DNA from: Negadavirga shengliensis
GTDB taxonomy: Bacteria; Bacteroidota; Bacteroidia; Cytophagales; Cyclobacteriaceae
NCBI RefSeq assembly: GCF_042652345.1
Contig: NZ_JBHSJJ010000003.1
Coordinates: 310,001-374,000, forward strand
Reading direction: 5' to 3'
DNA length: 64,000 bases
Part shown: in pieces, positions 34,814 through 44,431 of the stretch
Layout: each line of letters opens with the position of its first letter
Numbering within the stretch: position 1 is the stretch's first letter
Translations under genes and position numbers: made by a program
The notes under the pieces: generated by a model
What the model was told of the DNA's origin: nothing
Seen by the model: the letters and a program-made list of their open reading frames with translations, nothing else
Database searches by the model: none

Positions 34814-36967
34814 TCAGGGTTGATCTGTCATGAATTTCCAGGTAATCTCTCCGATAGTGTCCGGCTTTCCTTTTTCCGGCTTAGCTATTTTTCCGGTTAA
34901 ATTTCCGTTACGGTCGGTTTCAACATTAATTTCCCTCCATGAAAAATCGCCCTTCTCGTAATCATAGGTAATGCCGTCATCATCGTAAAGATAAAATGTG
35001 CCCGCCTGGGTGCCGTAGTGTCTGATCTCCAGATCAGTTTTTTCATTCAGACCAGGCGCATGCAAGCGGGGTGCCATCATGGGAATAATTCCCCCATCAC
35101 GAACGTACACCGGGATTTTGTCCAATGCTGCCTGGACCTCTATGACTTCCCCGTTGCCCACATACTGACCGTTATAAAAGTCGTACCAGTTTCCCTTGGG
35201 CAAAATGACTTTTCTGGATGTTTCCCCTGCGAAAACGGGGGCCACCAAAAGAAACGGACCGGCCATAAATTGGTCTTTCACTTCCTTCCGGACGGCTTCC
35301 TCATAAGGATTGGTTTCCAGGTCAGCGCTTCCGGCTTGGTTTTTTAAAGAAATGTCATTAAAACCTTCTTCAAGATTCATGGCCCTGAAGGGCGGGATGC
35401 CTTCAAAATGATACAAGGCAAAGCTTGTGTACCAATAGGGCATCATCCGCATGCGCAATGCAGCCATTTCTTTTACCTGTTGTTCCACTTCCGGGAAAGA
35501 CCATGGTTTGGTACCGCTGGCCCAGGCATTGATCATGGCCATGGGGGAGAAAATCACTGTCTGCATGCGCCGAAGCCACTCTTCTGCTGTTTTAGAGGCC
35601 CGGGCCTCCGGGGTCCACAGCAGCCCTGAAAAACCGCTGTTGATCAATGCGGTGATGAAGTCGCGGTGATCGTAGTAGTCATTATATAGGACATAGGGAA
35701 AGGATGTCCCTCCTGCGTTGGAAGCCCTCACCAGACCATAGGTCCGGAGGTTCTTTTCTCTGAAAAGGGCTGTACTTTGTTTTTTTACAAACAAGCCATA
35801 AGCCTGTCGCATCTGTTCGGCACTTAAGCCTGAGGGAAAGCGTGCCACATCTGGCCAAAGCCACCTGTCATATCCGTCCACTTCATCGATCTTATAGCCG
35901 CTTACCCCTATGCCCACATGGTCATCCCGGAACGGCTGCCAGAAAATTTTCTGCGCCGCCGGTATGCTGAGATCCGGGACCACTCCCGCCCAAACGGTGT
36001 GGGAAGCGGTATAGGGTAAGATCTTTTGGTAAATTCCGGCATCAGGAGACACATACGGGTTAACCCAAAGATTGATCCGGACACCCTTTTCCAAAAGTTC
36101 CTTTGTAAACTGCAAAGGATCAGGGAACCTGCCCAGGTCCCATTCAAAGGTATTTGGGTAGGATTTACTTTGCCATCCGGGTTCGAGACCTATGAAGTCC
36201 AGAGGAAATCCCCGCTCTTCAAACGCGGCCACCTCGCTCAGAACATCCTCGCTGGTATAGAGCCTGTGGACCCTCTGGGTAAAACCCAATCCCCACCGGG
36301 GTGGCAACGGTCCTCCACCCTGAAAAAGGTTATAGCGTCTCACAGCTTCCAATGGCGTGGGACCTGCGAAGAGGTATATTTCCACCCCTTCAGCGGGAAC
36401 CAGTATTTCAACAGCATCTGAATAGGGGCTGGAAGTCCAGTTTTCATCGGTATTCCGGTCCAGGGCTTCCGGGGCATCGGGACTGTCTTTGCGGGCTGAA
36501 CTGCCGGCATACACATCAAGATAGCGTGCTGAATTGATCAATACGCCATAACCCAAAGAGGAAAGGTAAAAAGGCACAGGTGCATGAGTCCGCCCGTTGT
36601 CGCTGCCTCCATAATGGTCTACATGAAGTCTTTTGATGCTTCCCCTTTGGTACACCGTTTTAAAGTTCAGCCCGAAGCCAAAAAGCTGCTCTCCCCTTTC
36701 CAAGGGGAACCGCAGATAAGTCTTGCGGTCATTAAGTATGGCTACGATTTGTTCCTGATCAAGGGGGAAATTTACAGGAGTCATTTTTGCCAGTGCTCCG
36801 GATCTGGGCGTAACGTCAGCGGCCTTTAGTAGGTCAAATTCCTCAGGGGTTCCCACTGTGCCCTTCCAGATGCCCGGTTCAACCATTTCCCAGGTGATCT
36901 GCTGAGAGTGGCTATAAGTTGTCCAACAAAAAATACATACTAAAAGCAACAGTGGTCTTTTGCCCAT
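34814..36967 (-). CDS. Glycoside hydrolase family 31 enzyme, exported
   Basis: 717 residues with a signal peptide (1-22, ending YSHSQ). The GH31 fold is clear: N-terminal beta-sandwich (about 80-215), catalytic barrel (about 220-560; LPPRWGLGFTQ, DFIGLEPGWQSKSY, RINLWVNPYVSP) and C-terminal beta domains. The catalytic nucleophile is probably D361 in GYKIDEVDGYD. At the usual acid/base region the protein reads SGLLWTPEARAS, not the common WGHDIGG, so E454 or a nearby acid may serve. This places it in a less studied subgroup, and the glycosidic bond cleaved (alpha-glucoside, xyloside or galactoside) is uncertain. Divergent from the DUF3748 gene. Confidence 0.88.
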   Translation of the reverse strand: MGKRPLLLLVCIFCWTTYSHSQQITWEMVEPGIWKGTVGTPEEFDLLKAADVTPRSGALAKMTPVNFPLDQEQIVAILNDRKTYLRFPLERGEQLFGFGLNFKTVYQRGSIKRLHVDHYGGSDNGRTHAPVPFYLSSLGYGVLINSARYLDVYAGSSARKDSPDAPEALDRNTDENWTSSPYSDAVEILVPAEGVEIYLFAGPTPLEAVRRYNLFQGGGPLPPRWGLGFTQRVHRLYTSEDVLSEVAAFEERGFPLDFIGLEPGWQSKSYPNTFEWDLGRFPDPLQFTKELLEKGVRINLWVNPYVSPDAGIYQKILPYTASHTVWAGVVPDLSIPAAQKIFWQPFRDDHVGIGVSGYKIDEVDGYDRWLWPDVARFPSGLSAEQMRQAYGLFVKKQSTALFREKNLRTYGLVRASNAGGTSFPYVLYNDYYDHRDFITALINSGFSGLLWTPEARASKTAEEWLRRMQTVIFSPMAMINAWASGTKPWSFPEVEQQVKEMAALRMRMMPYWYTSFALYHFEGIPPFRAMNLEEGFNDISLKNQAGSADLETNPYEEAVRKEVKDQFMAGPFLLVAPVFAGETSRKVILPKGNWYDFYNGQYVGNGEVIEVQAALDKIPVYVRDGGIIPMMAPRLHAPGLNEKTDLEIRHYGTQAGTFYLYDDDGITYDYEKGDFSWREINVETDRNGNLTGKIAKPEKGKPDTIGEITWKFMTDQP

Positions 36968-37113
36968 TATAATACCATTTTGAATTTCGGATAAAGCTAA
37001 TAAAATTGTATAATTAAACCGGCAAGCTTTTCTGTAATTGCAATGGATGGCATTTTCTCCGCCATGGCAGTATCATTTACTGAAGAAGGTTTCCACTAAA
37101 TCAGGAATAGGAT

Positions 37114-38502
37114 ATGATACCGGTTTTCTTTTATTTGTTTTGGATATCGATGATGGCAAAATCAGACACAGTGAGGGATGTTTTTTGGGAAGAAAGGCAA
37201 CTGACTTTTGGTTCCCAAAATCACGAGTTGGACCATAATGAAAATTTTTCCTTTGATGATGAATGGATAGTTTACGATACCCGACCGGATCCAGACGGTA
37301 TCGCACAAAATGCGAAAATTGAAAAGGTACATGCCAAAACCGGGGAAACCCATGTAATCTATGAAGCGCCAACTCCTTCCGAATTTGGTCCGGGGATAGG
37401 TGCTGTGAGCTATCATCCCAGTGAATCTAAAGTTATATTTATCCACGGCTTACCCTACTCGGATGCATCCCGGCCTTACGCAGGCCACAGAAGGACCGGA
37501 GTCATTATCGATGAAAGCCGGCCGGATAAAGTCAGTTTTATGGATTCAAGAGACATTTATCCGCCTTTCACGTCTGGGGCACTGAGAGGTGGAACCCATC
37601 GTCATCAATGGAGCACTGATGGAGAATGGATAGGATTTACCTATAATGATGCGCTCATGGTGGATTTAGAAAGAAAAACCGGGAGAAAGCATGACCTGAG
37701 GACGGTAGGTGTGGCAAAAGAAAAAGGACCGGATGTGAGTATACAACCGGATGAGGAAGCGGAAAACATACAGGGGGAGTGGTTCTCAGCACTGGTGGTA
37801 AAAGTGGTGCCAGACCCTGTTCCGGGATCTGATGAAATCAGCAGGGCTTATGGCGACTGGTGGGTGGGAAACCATGGCTACCTCAAAGCACCTGGGAAAC
37901 ACCAGCGGGCCCGGGCCTATATGGGCGATCTGCTTACTTCGGAAGGAAAAGCCATAACCGAGGTATTTGTAGTGGATATTCCCGATGAGCTTCATCAGGA
38001 AGGGGATTCGGGACCCTTGGAGGGAACGGCGTCCACCATGCCCATGCCGCCCAAAGGAGCGGTCAGCAGGCGGCTTACTTATACAGAAAACAGGAGGTTT
38101 CCCGGCGTGGCCACCACACCCCGCCATTGGCTCAGTTCGGCCTCGGATGGCTCCTTTATCAGTTACCTGGCTAAGGATGACAATGGAACAGTTCAGGTAT
38201 TTTTGATTTCGCCTCTGGGTGGAGAGCCTATTCAGGCAACTTTTCACTCCTTTCCGGTTCAGAGTATGGTTCGCTGGCATCCCCAAAACCCTGAGTTTAC
38301 GTATGTGTGTGACAACAGTATCTTTATGGTATCTTTAGCCGGGGAGGATGAAATAAAGGGGCCGGTCAGGCTTACTGCGCGTTCAGATGAGCAGCCTTTT
38401 GCCCATTGCTTTTCGAGAAAAGGAGACAAGATAGCTTTTAACAGGTATGTGGAAAAGGAAGGGAAGCGGTTTATTCAGGTGTTTTTAGCGGAAAGCCCCT
38501 GA
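37114..38502 (+). CDS. DUF3748 (YidR-like) protein
   Basis: 462 residues, similar in pattern to the DUF3748 family: EERQLTFGSQNHELDHNENFSFDDEWIVYDTR near the N-terminus and repeated propeller-like strands (TB/WD40-type WSTDGEWIGFTYND, SSASDGSFISYLAKDD). A weak hydrophobic start (IPVFFYLFWISMM) could be a poor signal sequence, so export is uncertain; an ATG for a shorter product starting at MAKSDTV is the alternative. Function unknown. It is divergent from GH31 and ends four bases before the cytochrome gene on the other strand. Confidence 0.75.
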   Translation: MIPVFFYLFWISMMAKSDTVRDVFWEERQLTFGSQNHELDHNENFSFDDEWIVYDTRPDPDGIAQNAKIEKVHAKTGETHVIYEAPTPSEFGPGIGAVSYHPSESKVIFIHGLPYSDASRPYAGHRRTGVIIDESRPDKVSFMDSRDIYPPFTSGALRGGTHRHQWSTDGEWIGFTYNDALMVDLERKTGRKHDLRTVGVAKEKGPDVSIQPDEEAENIQGEWFSALVVKVVPDPVPGSDEISRAYGDWWVGNHGYLKAPGKHQRARAYMGDLLTSEGKAITEVFVVDIPDELHQEGDSGPLEGTASTMPMPPKGAVSRRLTYTENRRFPGVATTPRHWLSSASDGSFISYLAKDDNGTVQVFLISPLGGEPIQATFHSFPVQSMVRWHPQNPEFTYVCDNSIFMVSLAGEDEIKGPVRLTARSDEQPFAHCFSRKGDKIAFNRYVEKEGKRFIQVFLAESP

Positions 38503-38506
38503 GGTG

Positions 38507-38977
38507 TTACTTCAGTTCATACCATTCAATGTCAGTAAGCGGAGCCCTCCGTCCCCTTTTTTTAGGGGCATAGTTTTGGGACAGATAATTCAGGATGATT
38601 TCTTCATTAGCTCCCAAATCCCAGAGATTTTGGGTTTCCTGCATCCAGCGGATCATCTTTTTCCAGCCGTCTCTGTCTGCCCGGTTTTGGGTGATCAGCA
38701 TGGCCGAATGACAGGCGGTGCAGTTGGCTATGACGAGATGCAACCCTTCATCAGCCACCAGGCCCGTCTGAACATGGATACCATCTTCAATACGGTCTTC
38801 AATCTCATCCAAGGGTATAGGGGATTCCTGTTTTTCTTCTTTATAAAAAGAACTGAAATCAGGGTCTGTCTGAAGATAGATGACAAACCCGATAAGCGCC
38901 AATACCAAGACAACGAGCGCTATCAGGATTCCCCAGGAGGTTTTAAGGTTATTTCTTCGAAAAAAAGGCATACTCAA
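38507..38977 (-). CDS. Membrane-anchored monoheme c-type cytochrome, sulfite dehydrogenase subunit
   Basis: 156 residues: one N-terminal membrane helix (TSWGILIALVVLVLALIGFVIYL) and one heme site C86-T-A-C89-H90. A Met ligand could be one of the residues after it (AMLI, MIRWM). Its start overlaps the molybdoenzyme stop codon by four bases (ATGA), and the two match the sulfite dehydrogenase pair in which the cytochrome accepts electrons. SorB-like by context. Faces the periplasm. Confidence 0.85.
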   Translation of the reverse strand: MSMPFFRRNNLKTSWGILIALVVLVLALIGFVIYLQTDPDFSSFYKEEKQESPIPLDEIEDRIEDGIHVQTGLVADEGLHLVIANCTACHSAMLITQNRADRDGWKKMIRWMQETQNLWDLGANEEIILNYLSQNYAPKKRGRRAPLTDIEWYELK

Positions 38978-40209
38978 GTAACTTTGATGGCTATTCTATG
39001 ACAGGCGTTGTTCACGTAACCTTTTGGATTCCAACTGGGGCTTAGCATAGGCTGGCTTACCCCGGTATTGTCTTTTGCCTTTGCCCATACCTCATAGTAT
39101 CCTTTCTTTGGGAAGTTTATCTTGGCGCTGAACCGCTGCCAGGCATATTTATTTTTCCCTTTTTGCAGGGAACAAGGATGCCAGGTAGCACCGAAGTCGA
39201 TGGAATATTCCATCATTTCAATATAATCTTCTCCGGTCCAGGCATGCCCACGGATATCCAATACCGTATTTTCCTTGATCATGGCGCCGCTTTTGGGATA
39301 GGTGATCAAGGATTTGACGGGCATTTTTTCTATCACACACATGCTTTCATTGGGGACTTCTGCTCCAGGTTCCACCGGATCGCAGGGAATGGAATAAGAT
39401 GGGGGTGCCATTTTTTCTCCGTCATGGACCTTGTCCCGAACCGAAAGGGCTTTTAGCCATTTGCCCGAGACCGAGGCAGGGAAACCGGATGCAATCATTC
39501 TGAGTGGATACCCGTGCTCAAGGGGAATATCCTTGCCATTCATCTGAAATGCAATCAGTGTTTCATCCTCCATTGCCTTTGCTATGGGCACTCCCCTTGA
39601 GATGGATTCCTTGTTGGGATCCCGGCTTAGATGAGTATCTGTCGCATGATATCCTACATAGACAGCGTTGTTTTTGATTCCTACGTCATCCAAAATATCT
39701 CTCAGTCTCACACCCGTCCATTCAGCACAGGAAACGGCTCCCACCGTCCACTGGTTACCCTCCGCAGGGGGGTAAAACTCACTGCGGCCGTTCCCCCCGC
39801 ATTCCAGCACCAGGTGATAGGTATGTTTAGGGAATTTGGTCTTCAATTCCTGAAGGGTGTAGGTTTTTTCCGCGGTAACGGACTCTCCCTTAACGGTCAG
39901 GGTCCATCCCTCCACATCTGTTTTTTCAGGTATGTGTCCGTTGTTCCGGATAAACATTTTGTCAGCAGGAGTGACATAGTCATCAAGGATGTGGGCCTGA
40001 GACTCCACATTCCAGGGCTGGTCGTTTAGAACGACCATGTCCTTGTGTTTTCCGAATAGCCGGTAGGGATCATTGACTTCCTGTAGGGCCAAGGGGATGT
40101 ATCCTTTTGGCATTGCAAAAACCACTTCTGCGCCCAAAAGCGTGGCGAATGATCCCAAGGCTGTTTTTTTGAGAAATTTTCTTCTGGTTTGGAAAGGTTC
40201 TTTGGCCAT
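38974..40209 (-). CDS. Periplasmic sulfite dehydrogenase, molybdopterin subunit
   Basis: 411 residues. A Tat-like signal (TRRKFLKKTALGSFATLLGA) precedes the sulfite-oxidase fold. The molybdenum ligand is probably C137 in the LECGGNGRSEF motif, and the segment SCAEWTGVRLRDIL (160-173) matches the substrate-pocket region. The C-terminal dimerisation domain (about 300-411; VLDIRGHAWTG, MEYSIDFGATWHP) is complete. It oxidises sulfite to sulfate, passing electrons to the coupled cytochrome. SoxC/SorT-type enzymes share this fold, and no other sox genes are near, so a SorAB-like detoxifying or respiratory sulfite dehydrogenase is favoured. Confidence 0.88.
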   Translation of the reverse strand: MAKEPFQTRRKFLKKTALGSFATLLGAEVVFAMPKGYIPLALQEVNDPYRLFGKHKDMVVLNDQPWNVESQAHILDDYVTPADKMFIRNNGHIPEKTDVEGWTLTVKGESVTAEKTYTLQELKTKFPKHTYHLVLECGGNGRSEFYPPAEGNQWTVGAVSCAEWTGVRLRDILDDVGIKNNAVYVGYHATDTHLSRDPNKESISRGVPIAKAMEDETLIAFQMNGKDIPLEHGYPLRMIASGFPASVSGKWLKALSVRDKVHDGEKMAPPSYSIPCDPVEPGAEVPNESMCVIEKMPVKSLITYPKSGAMIKENTVLDIRGHAWTGEDYIEMMEYSIDFGATWHPCSLQKGKNKYAWQRFSAKINFPKKGYYEVWAKAKDNTGVSQPMLSPSWNPKGYVNNACHRIAIKVT

Positions 40210-40294
40210 AATTTTTACCGTAGTATAAAAGGCAAATTATGACATTTTGAAAAAAATACCAATTGAATTGCTATGGAGGGCTGCTTTGTGTGAG

Positions 40295-40993
40295 CTAAGT
40301 CACATTGAAATACTCGTTCAGAATCGCGGACATATCATCCCTTTCCTGTAAATCCTTCACGATCCTTCCCTTTTCAAGAAGAACTATCCGGTCACACAGC
40401 TCGGTGACATGGTTCAGGTCGTGGCTTGAAATAAGAAAGGTGACCAAATTGGTCTCCCTTTCATTAAGTATAAGTCTCTTAAGCCGGTTTTGGGAGCTTG
40501 GATCCAGATTTTCAAAAGGTTCGTCCAGCAGAACGGCTTCGGGATGTCCGAGCATGGCCGCCGCGATGCCTACTTTTTTGATGTTACCCTTGGACAGGTC
40601 CCTGATGTATTTGTTTTTGCCCAAAACCTCATCGTTGAAGAAATCCTTGAATTTTTCAAGATGAAGCATCAGGTCCTGTTCCGAAAGCCGGTAAATCTTT
40701 CTCAAGGCCGCAAAATATTCCTCCGGGGTAAGATAAGATAAAAGCATATGCTCGTCCAGAAAAGCCCCCACTTTGGTTTTCCATTGCTCTCCTTTGCTTA
40801 CATCTTCCTCATCCACCAAGACCCTGCCTTTCGTCGCCCTCACTAAATCCAGCAGAATACGGAACATAGTGGTCTTTCCAGCTCCGTTGTTGCCCACAAG
40901 CCCGAAACATTGCGATTTAGGGATGGAAAGTTCGGGAATGTCCAAAGCCGTATTGTCCCGGTATTTCTTTTTCAGTTTTTCGATTCTTATCAT
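40295..40993 (-). CDS. ABC transporter ATP-binding protein
   Basis: 232 residues. Walker A GNNGAGKTT (34-42), signature LSKGNIKK (133-140), Walker B AVLLDEP (153-159) and switch His in SSHDLNH. The signature reads LSKGN instead of LSGGQ, as often in Bacteroidota exporters partnered with DUF5687 permeases. It overlaps the permease gene by four bases and forms with it an inner-membrane ABC-2-like exporter; substrate unknown. Confidence 0.9.
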   Translation of the reverse strand: MIRIEKLKKKYRDNTALDIPELSIPKSQCFGLVGNNGAGKTTMFRILLDLVRATKGRVLVDEEDVSKGEQWKTKVGAFLDEHMLLSYLTPEEYFAALRKIYRLSEQDLMLHLEKFKDFFNDEVLGKNKYIRDLSKGNIKKVGIAAAMLGHPEAVLLDEPFENLDPSSQNRLKRLILNERETNLVTFLISSHDLNHVTELCDRIVLLEKGRIVKDLQERDDMSAILNEYFNVT

Positions 40994-42477
40994 AGTTCTT
41001 GCCGGAATGAAGATGATATTTCATACCTTTTTTTCGCCACTGCGGTTTGGATTCTTGTTAAAATAAGAGGAAACGCCAGAATACCGAAGAGGCCTGCAAT
41101 ACCCAGTGCCACCAACCCTGCATAGTCGCCGATCCATAGCGCAAATGGAAGAAATATCAAGTAGGGGCCCATTAGCAGTGGAATAATCATCAAAAACTGA
41201 GACATGCCCATACCTTCATAATTGAACATGGCGCCTTTATTAAGATCCATAGGCTTGGGTTTCCACAGTGAAAGATAAACGACCAGGTGCATGGTTACTC
41301 CCATATTAAACAAAAAAGTGGCGAGGTGTATCCACAAAATTTCCCATCCAAAATAAGCATACGGAAGAGAAAGCAAAAAACAAAGGCACGAAATACCCCC
41401 AAATATCAGGTATTTTCCCTTGACCAATGCTTTGAGGCCATTTCTTTGATAAATATAAAAATCAAATGCGGGAGAATTCCAACTCAGAAACAACTGCCCG
41501 TATTGTAACATGAAAATCCCGGTGATGAATGTGCCCACGAAAATAAAAATATAGCTGAAACCATGTTCGGAAAGGTAGAGGGGGTTGTTATAAAAGATCA
41601 GGCCATATAATAGGAAAATCAGACAGAACGTAAGGTAAGTCCGGCTTTTTTTATGCCTTAAGATCAGCTTCCACTCCAGATTGGCCATCTCTCCGGCCAA
41701 CCCGAACTTGGAGAGAAAACCGAAGCTGTGATTGGCAAAACTTAAATTTTCCTCTTCACTTAACTCTTCCAAATAGGCGTTTTGCTTGTAAAAGGCAAAG
41801 CAGAGAAAGTAGCTGCAAACCAAAATGATAATTAGCAGAAAGATGGGAACAGGGCTTTCAAGGGCAAACGTAAAAACGGGTTCGAAAAACGCACCCAAAT
41901 CATAATAACCATAGTAACTGGCTCCTATACTCAGCAATAATCCGGTAAAAACAAGAAGCATGGCCGGGATATTGTCTTCAAACCGCTGCTTGAACCATAG
42001 CATGAACCAATGTATTGACCAGCTTGTAAGCATGATTGATCCTAGCCAGATGTAAGCAGGGACAGGCCCGAACGTGTATTTGATTTCGGTCATAGCAAAG
42101 GGCCCGAACAATAGCAAGCCCACTATGGACAGGGGGGATATAAATGACCCCAGCAACAAAAAATGGATGATTCCCGATTTAGGAATGGGCAGGTGCAGGA
42201 AATTTTCGAGGGTGATGACCGGGAGCTGCTGTATGAAATAGCGGTATATCAGTTCCAGAAGAAAAAAATACAATAGACAACTGTTGATGAAAAAAACAGT
42301 GTCATCCTGTCCGAGGATATTTTTTACAATATGATTAAGGCTTAAACCAAATAAAAACAAGTAGCTCAGAAGCAAAAAAGCCAAAAAGAAAATGAAAATC
42401 CCAATGGTCAGACTTCTCGCAAATGATGTGGACCTGATCCTTTTTAACAATTCAAGTTTTATTAAAGTCGCGACCAT
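40990..42477 (-). CDS. DUF5687 family ABC permease
   Basis: 495 residues with about ten to twelve membrane helices (for example FFLAFLLLSYLFLFGLSL, IFLLIIILVCSYFLCFAFY, YAGLVALGIAGLFGILAF). The family is a Bacteroidota-specific permease that pairs with a single ATPase, which is encoded next with a 4-base overlap. Substrate unknown. The start is the ATG at 42477; upstream is a 132-base gap shared with the divergent GNAT gene. Confidence 0.85.
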   Translation of the reverse strand: MVATLIKLELLKRIRSTSFARSLTIGIFIFFLAFLLLSYLFLFGLSLNHIVKNILGQDDTVFFINSCLLYFFLLELIYRYFIQQLPVITLENFLHLPIPKSGIIHFLLLGSFISPLSIVGLLLFGPFAMTEIKYTFGPVPAYIWLGSIMLTSWSIHWFMLWFKQRFEDNIPAMLLVFTGLLLSIGASYYGYYDLGAFFEPVFTFALESPVPIFLLIIILVCSYFLCFAFYKQNAYLEELSEEENLSFANHSFGFLSKFGLAGEMANLEWKLILRHKKSRTYLTFCLIFLLYGLIFYNNPLYLSEHGFSYIFIFVGTFITGIFMLQYGQLFLSWNSPAFDFYIYQRNGLKALVKGKYLIFGGISCLCFLLSLPYAYFGWEILWIHLATFLFNMGVTMHLVVYLSLWKPKPMDLNKGAMFNYEGMGMSQFLMIIPLLMGPYLIFLPFALWIGDYAGLVALGIAGLFGILAFPLILTRIQTAVAKKRYEISSSFRQEL

Positions 42478-42609
42478 TTTGGGTTTTGAATTAGATTTTT
42501 TTTGCCACAGAATGGGTATATTGATTGTCTAAAATAGAAAAAAAATCCCAACAGGTGTAAAAAATTTTATGTTAGGGCTTAAACGCCGATCTTTGGGAGG
42601 GAAAAACTG

Positions 42610-43476
42610 ATGATTATGGATATTGACTTTGGGATTAAAAATCTGGAATTCAAGGATCTGGAAGTGGCCATGCGTTTAAAAGACGAAGAGGGCTGGAACC
42701 AAACGGTTGAGGATTGGAAATTATTTTATGAGCAGAACCCCCATCTGTGTTTGAAAGCAGAGGTGGATGGAGAGACAGTTGCCACCGTCACGGCTATCAA
42801 CTACCAGAACCGGCTTTCGTGGATAGGAATGATGCTGGTCGATAAGCGCTACCGTGGCAGGGGGATCAGCCAATCCCTGATGGGGGCAATTATTGACCGG
42901 CTGCAGGATTGCAGCTCTGTCAAGTTGGATGCTACCCCCGCGGGTTTTCATGTGTATAAGAAACTGGGATTTGAGAAAGAATATTCCCTGAACAGAATGG
43001 TCAGGGTTGATCAGAGCAAGATGATTCCGGATGAAGCGATGGTCCACATGCGGCCTATTGAAGAAAAAGACATGACAACTATTTTAAAGCTCGATATCCC
43101 GGTTTTTGGAGCCGACCGGCAGGCTGTTCTGAGACATCTGCGCCGTACTTTTCCCGAAGGGGCGATGGGCATCTGGGAGGAAGAAGAATTGAAAGGTTTT
43201 CTGTTTTGCCGTAAAGGTTCCCGGTATATACAGCTAGGACCCATGGTGGCATATGAGGATGCGTTTGCCCTCCGCTTGTTAAAAAGCGCCATCCATAAGT
43301 TTTCTGGGGAAAGGCTCGTGTTGGACATTGCCATGGACAAAAAAAACCTGATTGAAGGGCTGAAGGAAGCGGGGTTTGAGGTACAGCGGGAACTGATCCG
43401 CATGTACCTAAAAAGCAATTTGTACAAAGGAGATCCTCATCGGTATTATCTCATCTGCGGTCCTGAACTTGGCTGA
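42610..43476 (+). CDS. Protein with two GNAT N-acetyltransferase domains
   Basis: 288 residues. The first GNAT domain (about 5-135) has the acetyl-CoA loop region VDKRYRGRGISQSLM and an IGMMLV strand; the second (about 145-288) is more divergent, lacking a clear R/QxxGxG/A loop. Similar tandem-GNAT proteins have unknown acceptors. A second ATG, three codons in, is a possible alternative start. Stands alone. Confidence 0.8.
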   Translation: MIMDIDFGIKNLEFKDLEVAMRLKDEEGWNQTVEDWKLFYEQNPHLCLKAEVDGETVATVTAINYQNRLSWIGMMLVDKRYRGRGISQSLMGAIIDRLQDCSSVKLDATPAGFHVYKKLGFEKEYSLNRMVRVDQSKMIPDEAMVHMRPIEEKDMTTILKLDIPVFGADRQAVLRHLRRTFPEGAMGIWEEEELKGFLFCRKGSRYIQLGPMVAYEDAFALRLLKSAIHKFSGERLVLDIAMDKKNLIEGLKEAGFEVQRELIRMYLKSNLYKGDPHRYYLICGPELG

Positions 43477-43500
43477 ACTGGCATTTTGTTTAATCTTCTC

Positions 43501-43508
43501 TATTTTTG
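43501..43508 (+). promoter_or_regulatory. Possible -7 box (TATTTTTG) of the DUF481-like gene
   Basis: TATTTTTG fits TAnnTTTG and lies 35 bases before the TTG start at 43544. I see no good -33 TTG at the usual distance, so this is a weak prediction. Confidence 0.3.
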
Positions 43509-43543
43509 TAAAAAAATCCCTGAATTAATTAACTACAGAAATT

Positions 43544-44341
43544 TTGGTTGTTAAACAAATTCTGACGCTTCTTGCGTTTTTGGTGGTCTCCTTTTCAACA
43601 CACGCCCAAATATTGAACATAGAAAGGCTCCGGATGGAGAAAGACACGGCAAAAACTTTTATGTTCAAGACTACTTTTGGCCTGAATATCTACAATAGAA
43701 GTGCTGCGGCAGATGCACCTGTCAACCTGTTTGGGTATAACCTGGACATCAACAGCATGTATTATCCAAAACGCCATGCTTATATTCTGGTATCCAAATT
43801 TGATTATCTGCGGATCAATGAGAGTGACTTTCTGAATTTTGGTTTTATCCACGGCAGGGCAAATTTCTTGCGGGAGAACAACATCAATTACGAAACTTAT
43901 GTGCAATACTCATTTGATAATTTCCGGGGTCTTGATCCAAGATGGCTCGGGGGAGGATCTGTAAGGCTCAGGATGATCAAAAATGAAAAGGTAACCTTTA
44001 TTTTGGGAGTTGGGGGATTTTATGAATGGGAACGGTGGTTTCATCCCTATACAGAAGAGTTTGTGGAGGTGGATTTTGTAAAAAGCTCCAATTACCTCTC
44101 CCTAAGGGCCACGCTCAACCAGTATGTGGACATCAATACCGTCAGCTATTATCAAACGGGATATGATGCGAGCATAAATGACTTTCGTCACCGGATCAGT
44201 ACTTCGATCGTGCTGAATACCAAATTCACTGACAGGTTGTCGTTTACCAATTCCTTTGATCTGGGATATGAAGACAAGCCGATCGTACCGATTACCAATC
44301 TGATATTTTCATTCAAGACGGGGTTGTCATTGGATTTTTAA
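43544..44341 (+). CDS. DUF481-like outer-membrane beta-barrel protein
   Basis: 265 residues from a TTG at 43544, chosen because it gives an intact signal peptide (KQILTLLAFLVVSFSTHAQ) and no ATG lies before it. The mature part is made of alternating strands (KTTFGLNIYNRS, SLRATLNQYVDINTVSYYQTG) and ends SFKTGLSLDF, with a terminal Phe, as in outer-membrane barrels. The pattern fits DUF481 (YdiY-like). Function unknown. Confidence 0.72.
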   Translation: MVVKQILTLLAFLVVSFSTHAQILNIERLRMEKDTAKTFMFKTTFGLNIYNRSAAADAPVNLFGYNLDINSMYYPKRHAYILVSKFDYLRINESDFLNFGFIHGRANFLRENNINYETYVQYSFDNFRGLDPRWLGGGSVRLRMIKNEKVTFILGVGGFYEWERWFHPYTEEFVEVDFVKSSNYLSLRATLNQYVDINTVSYYQTGYDASINDFRHRISTSIVLNTKFTDRLSFTNSFDLGYEDKPIVPITNLIFSFKTGLSLDF

Positions 44342-44431
44342 ATGCTTTACGTGGAAGTTATTGAAAAAGTCATGTGTTTAAAATGTCAGGATTTGGAATC
44401 TTAAATTCGATTAATTTTATAACTTGCGGTG

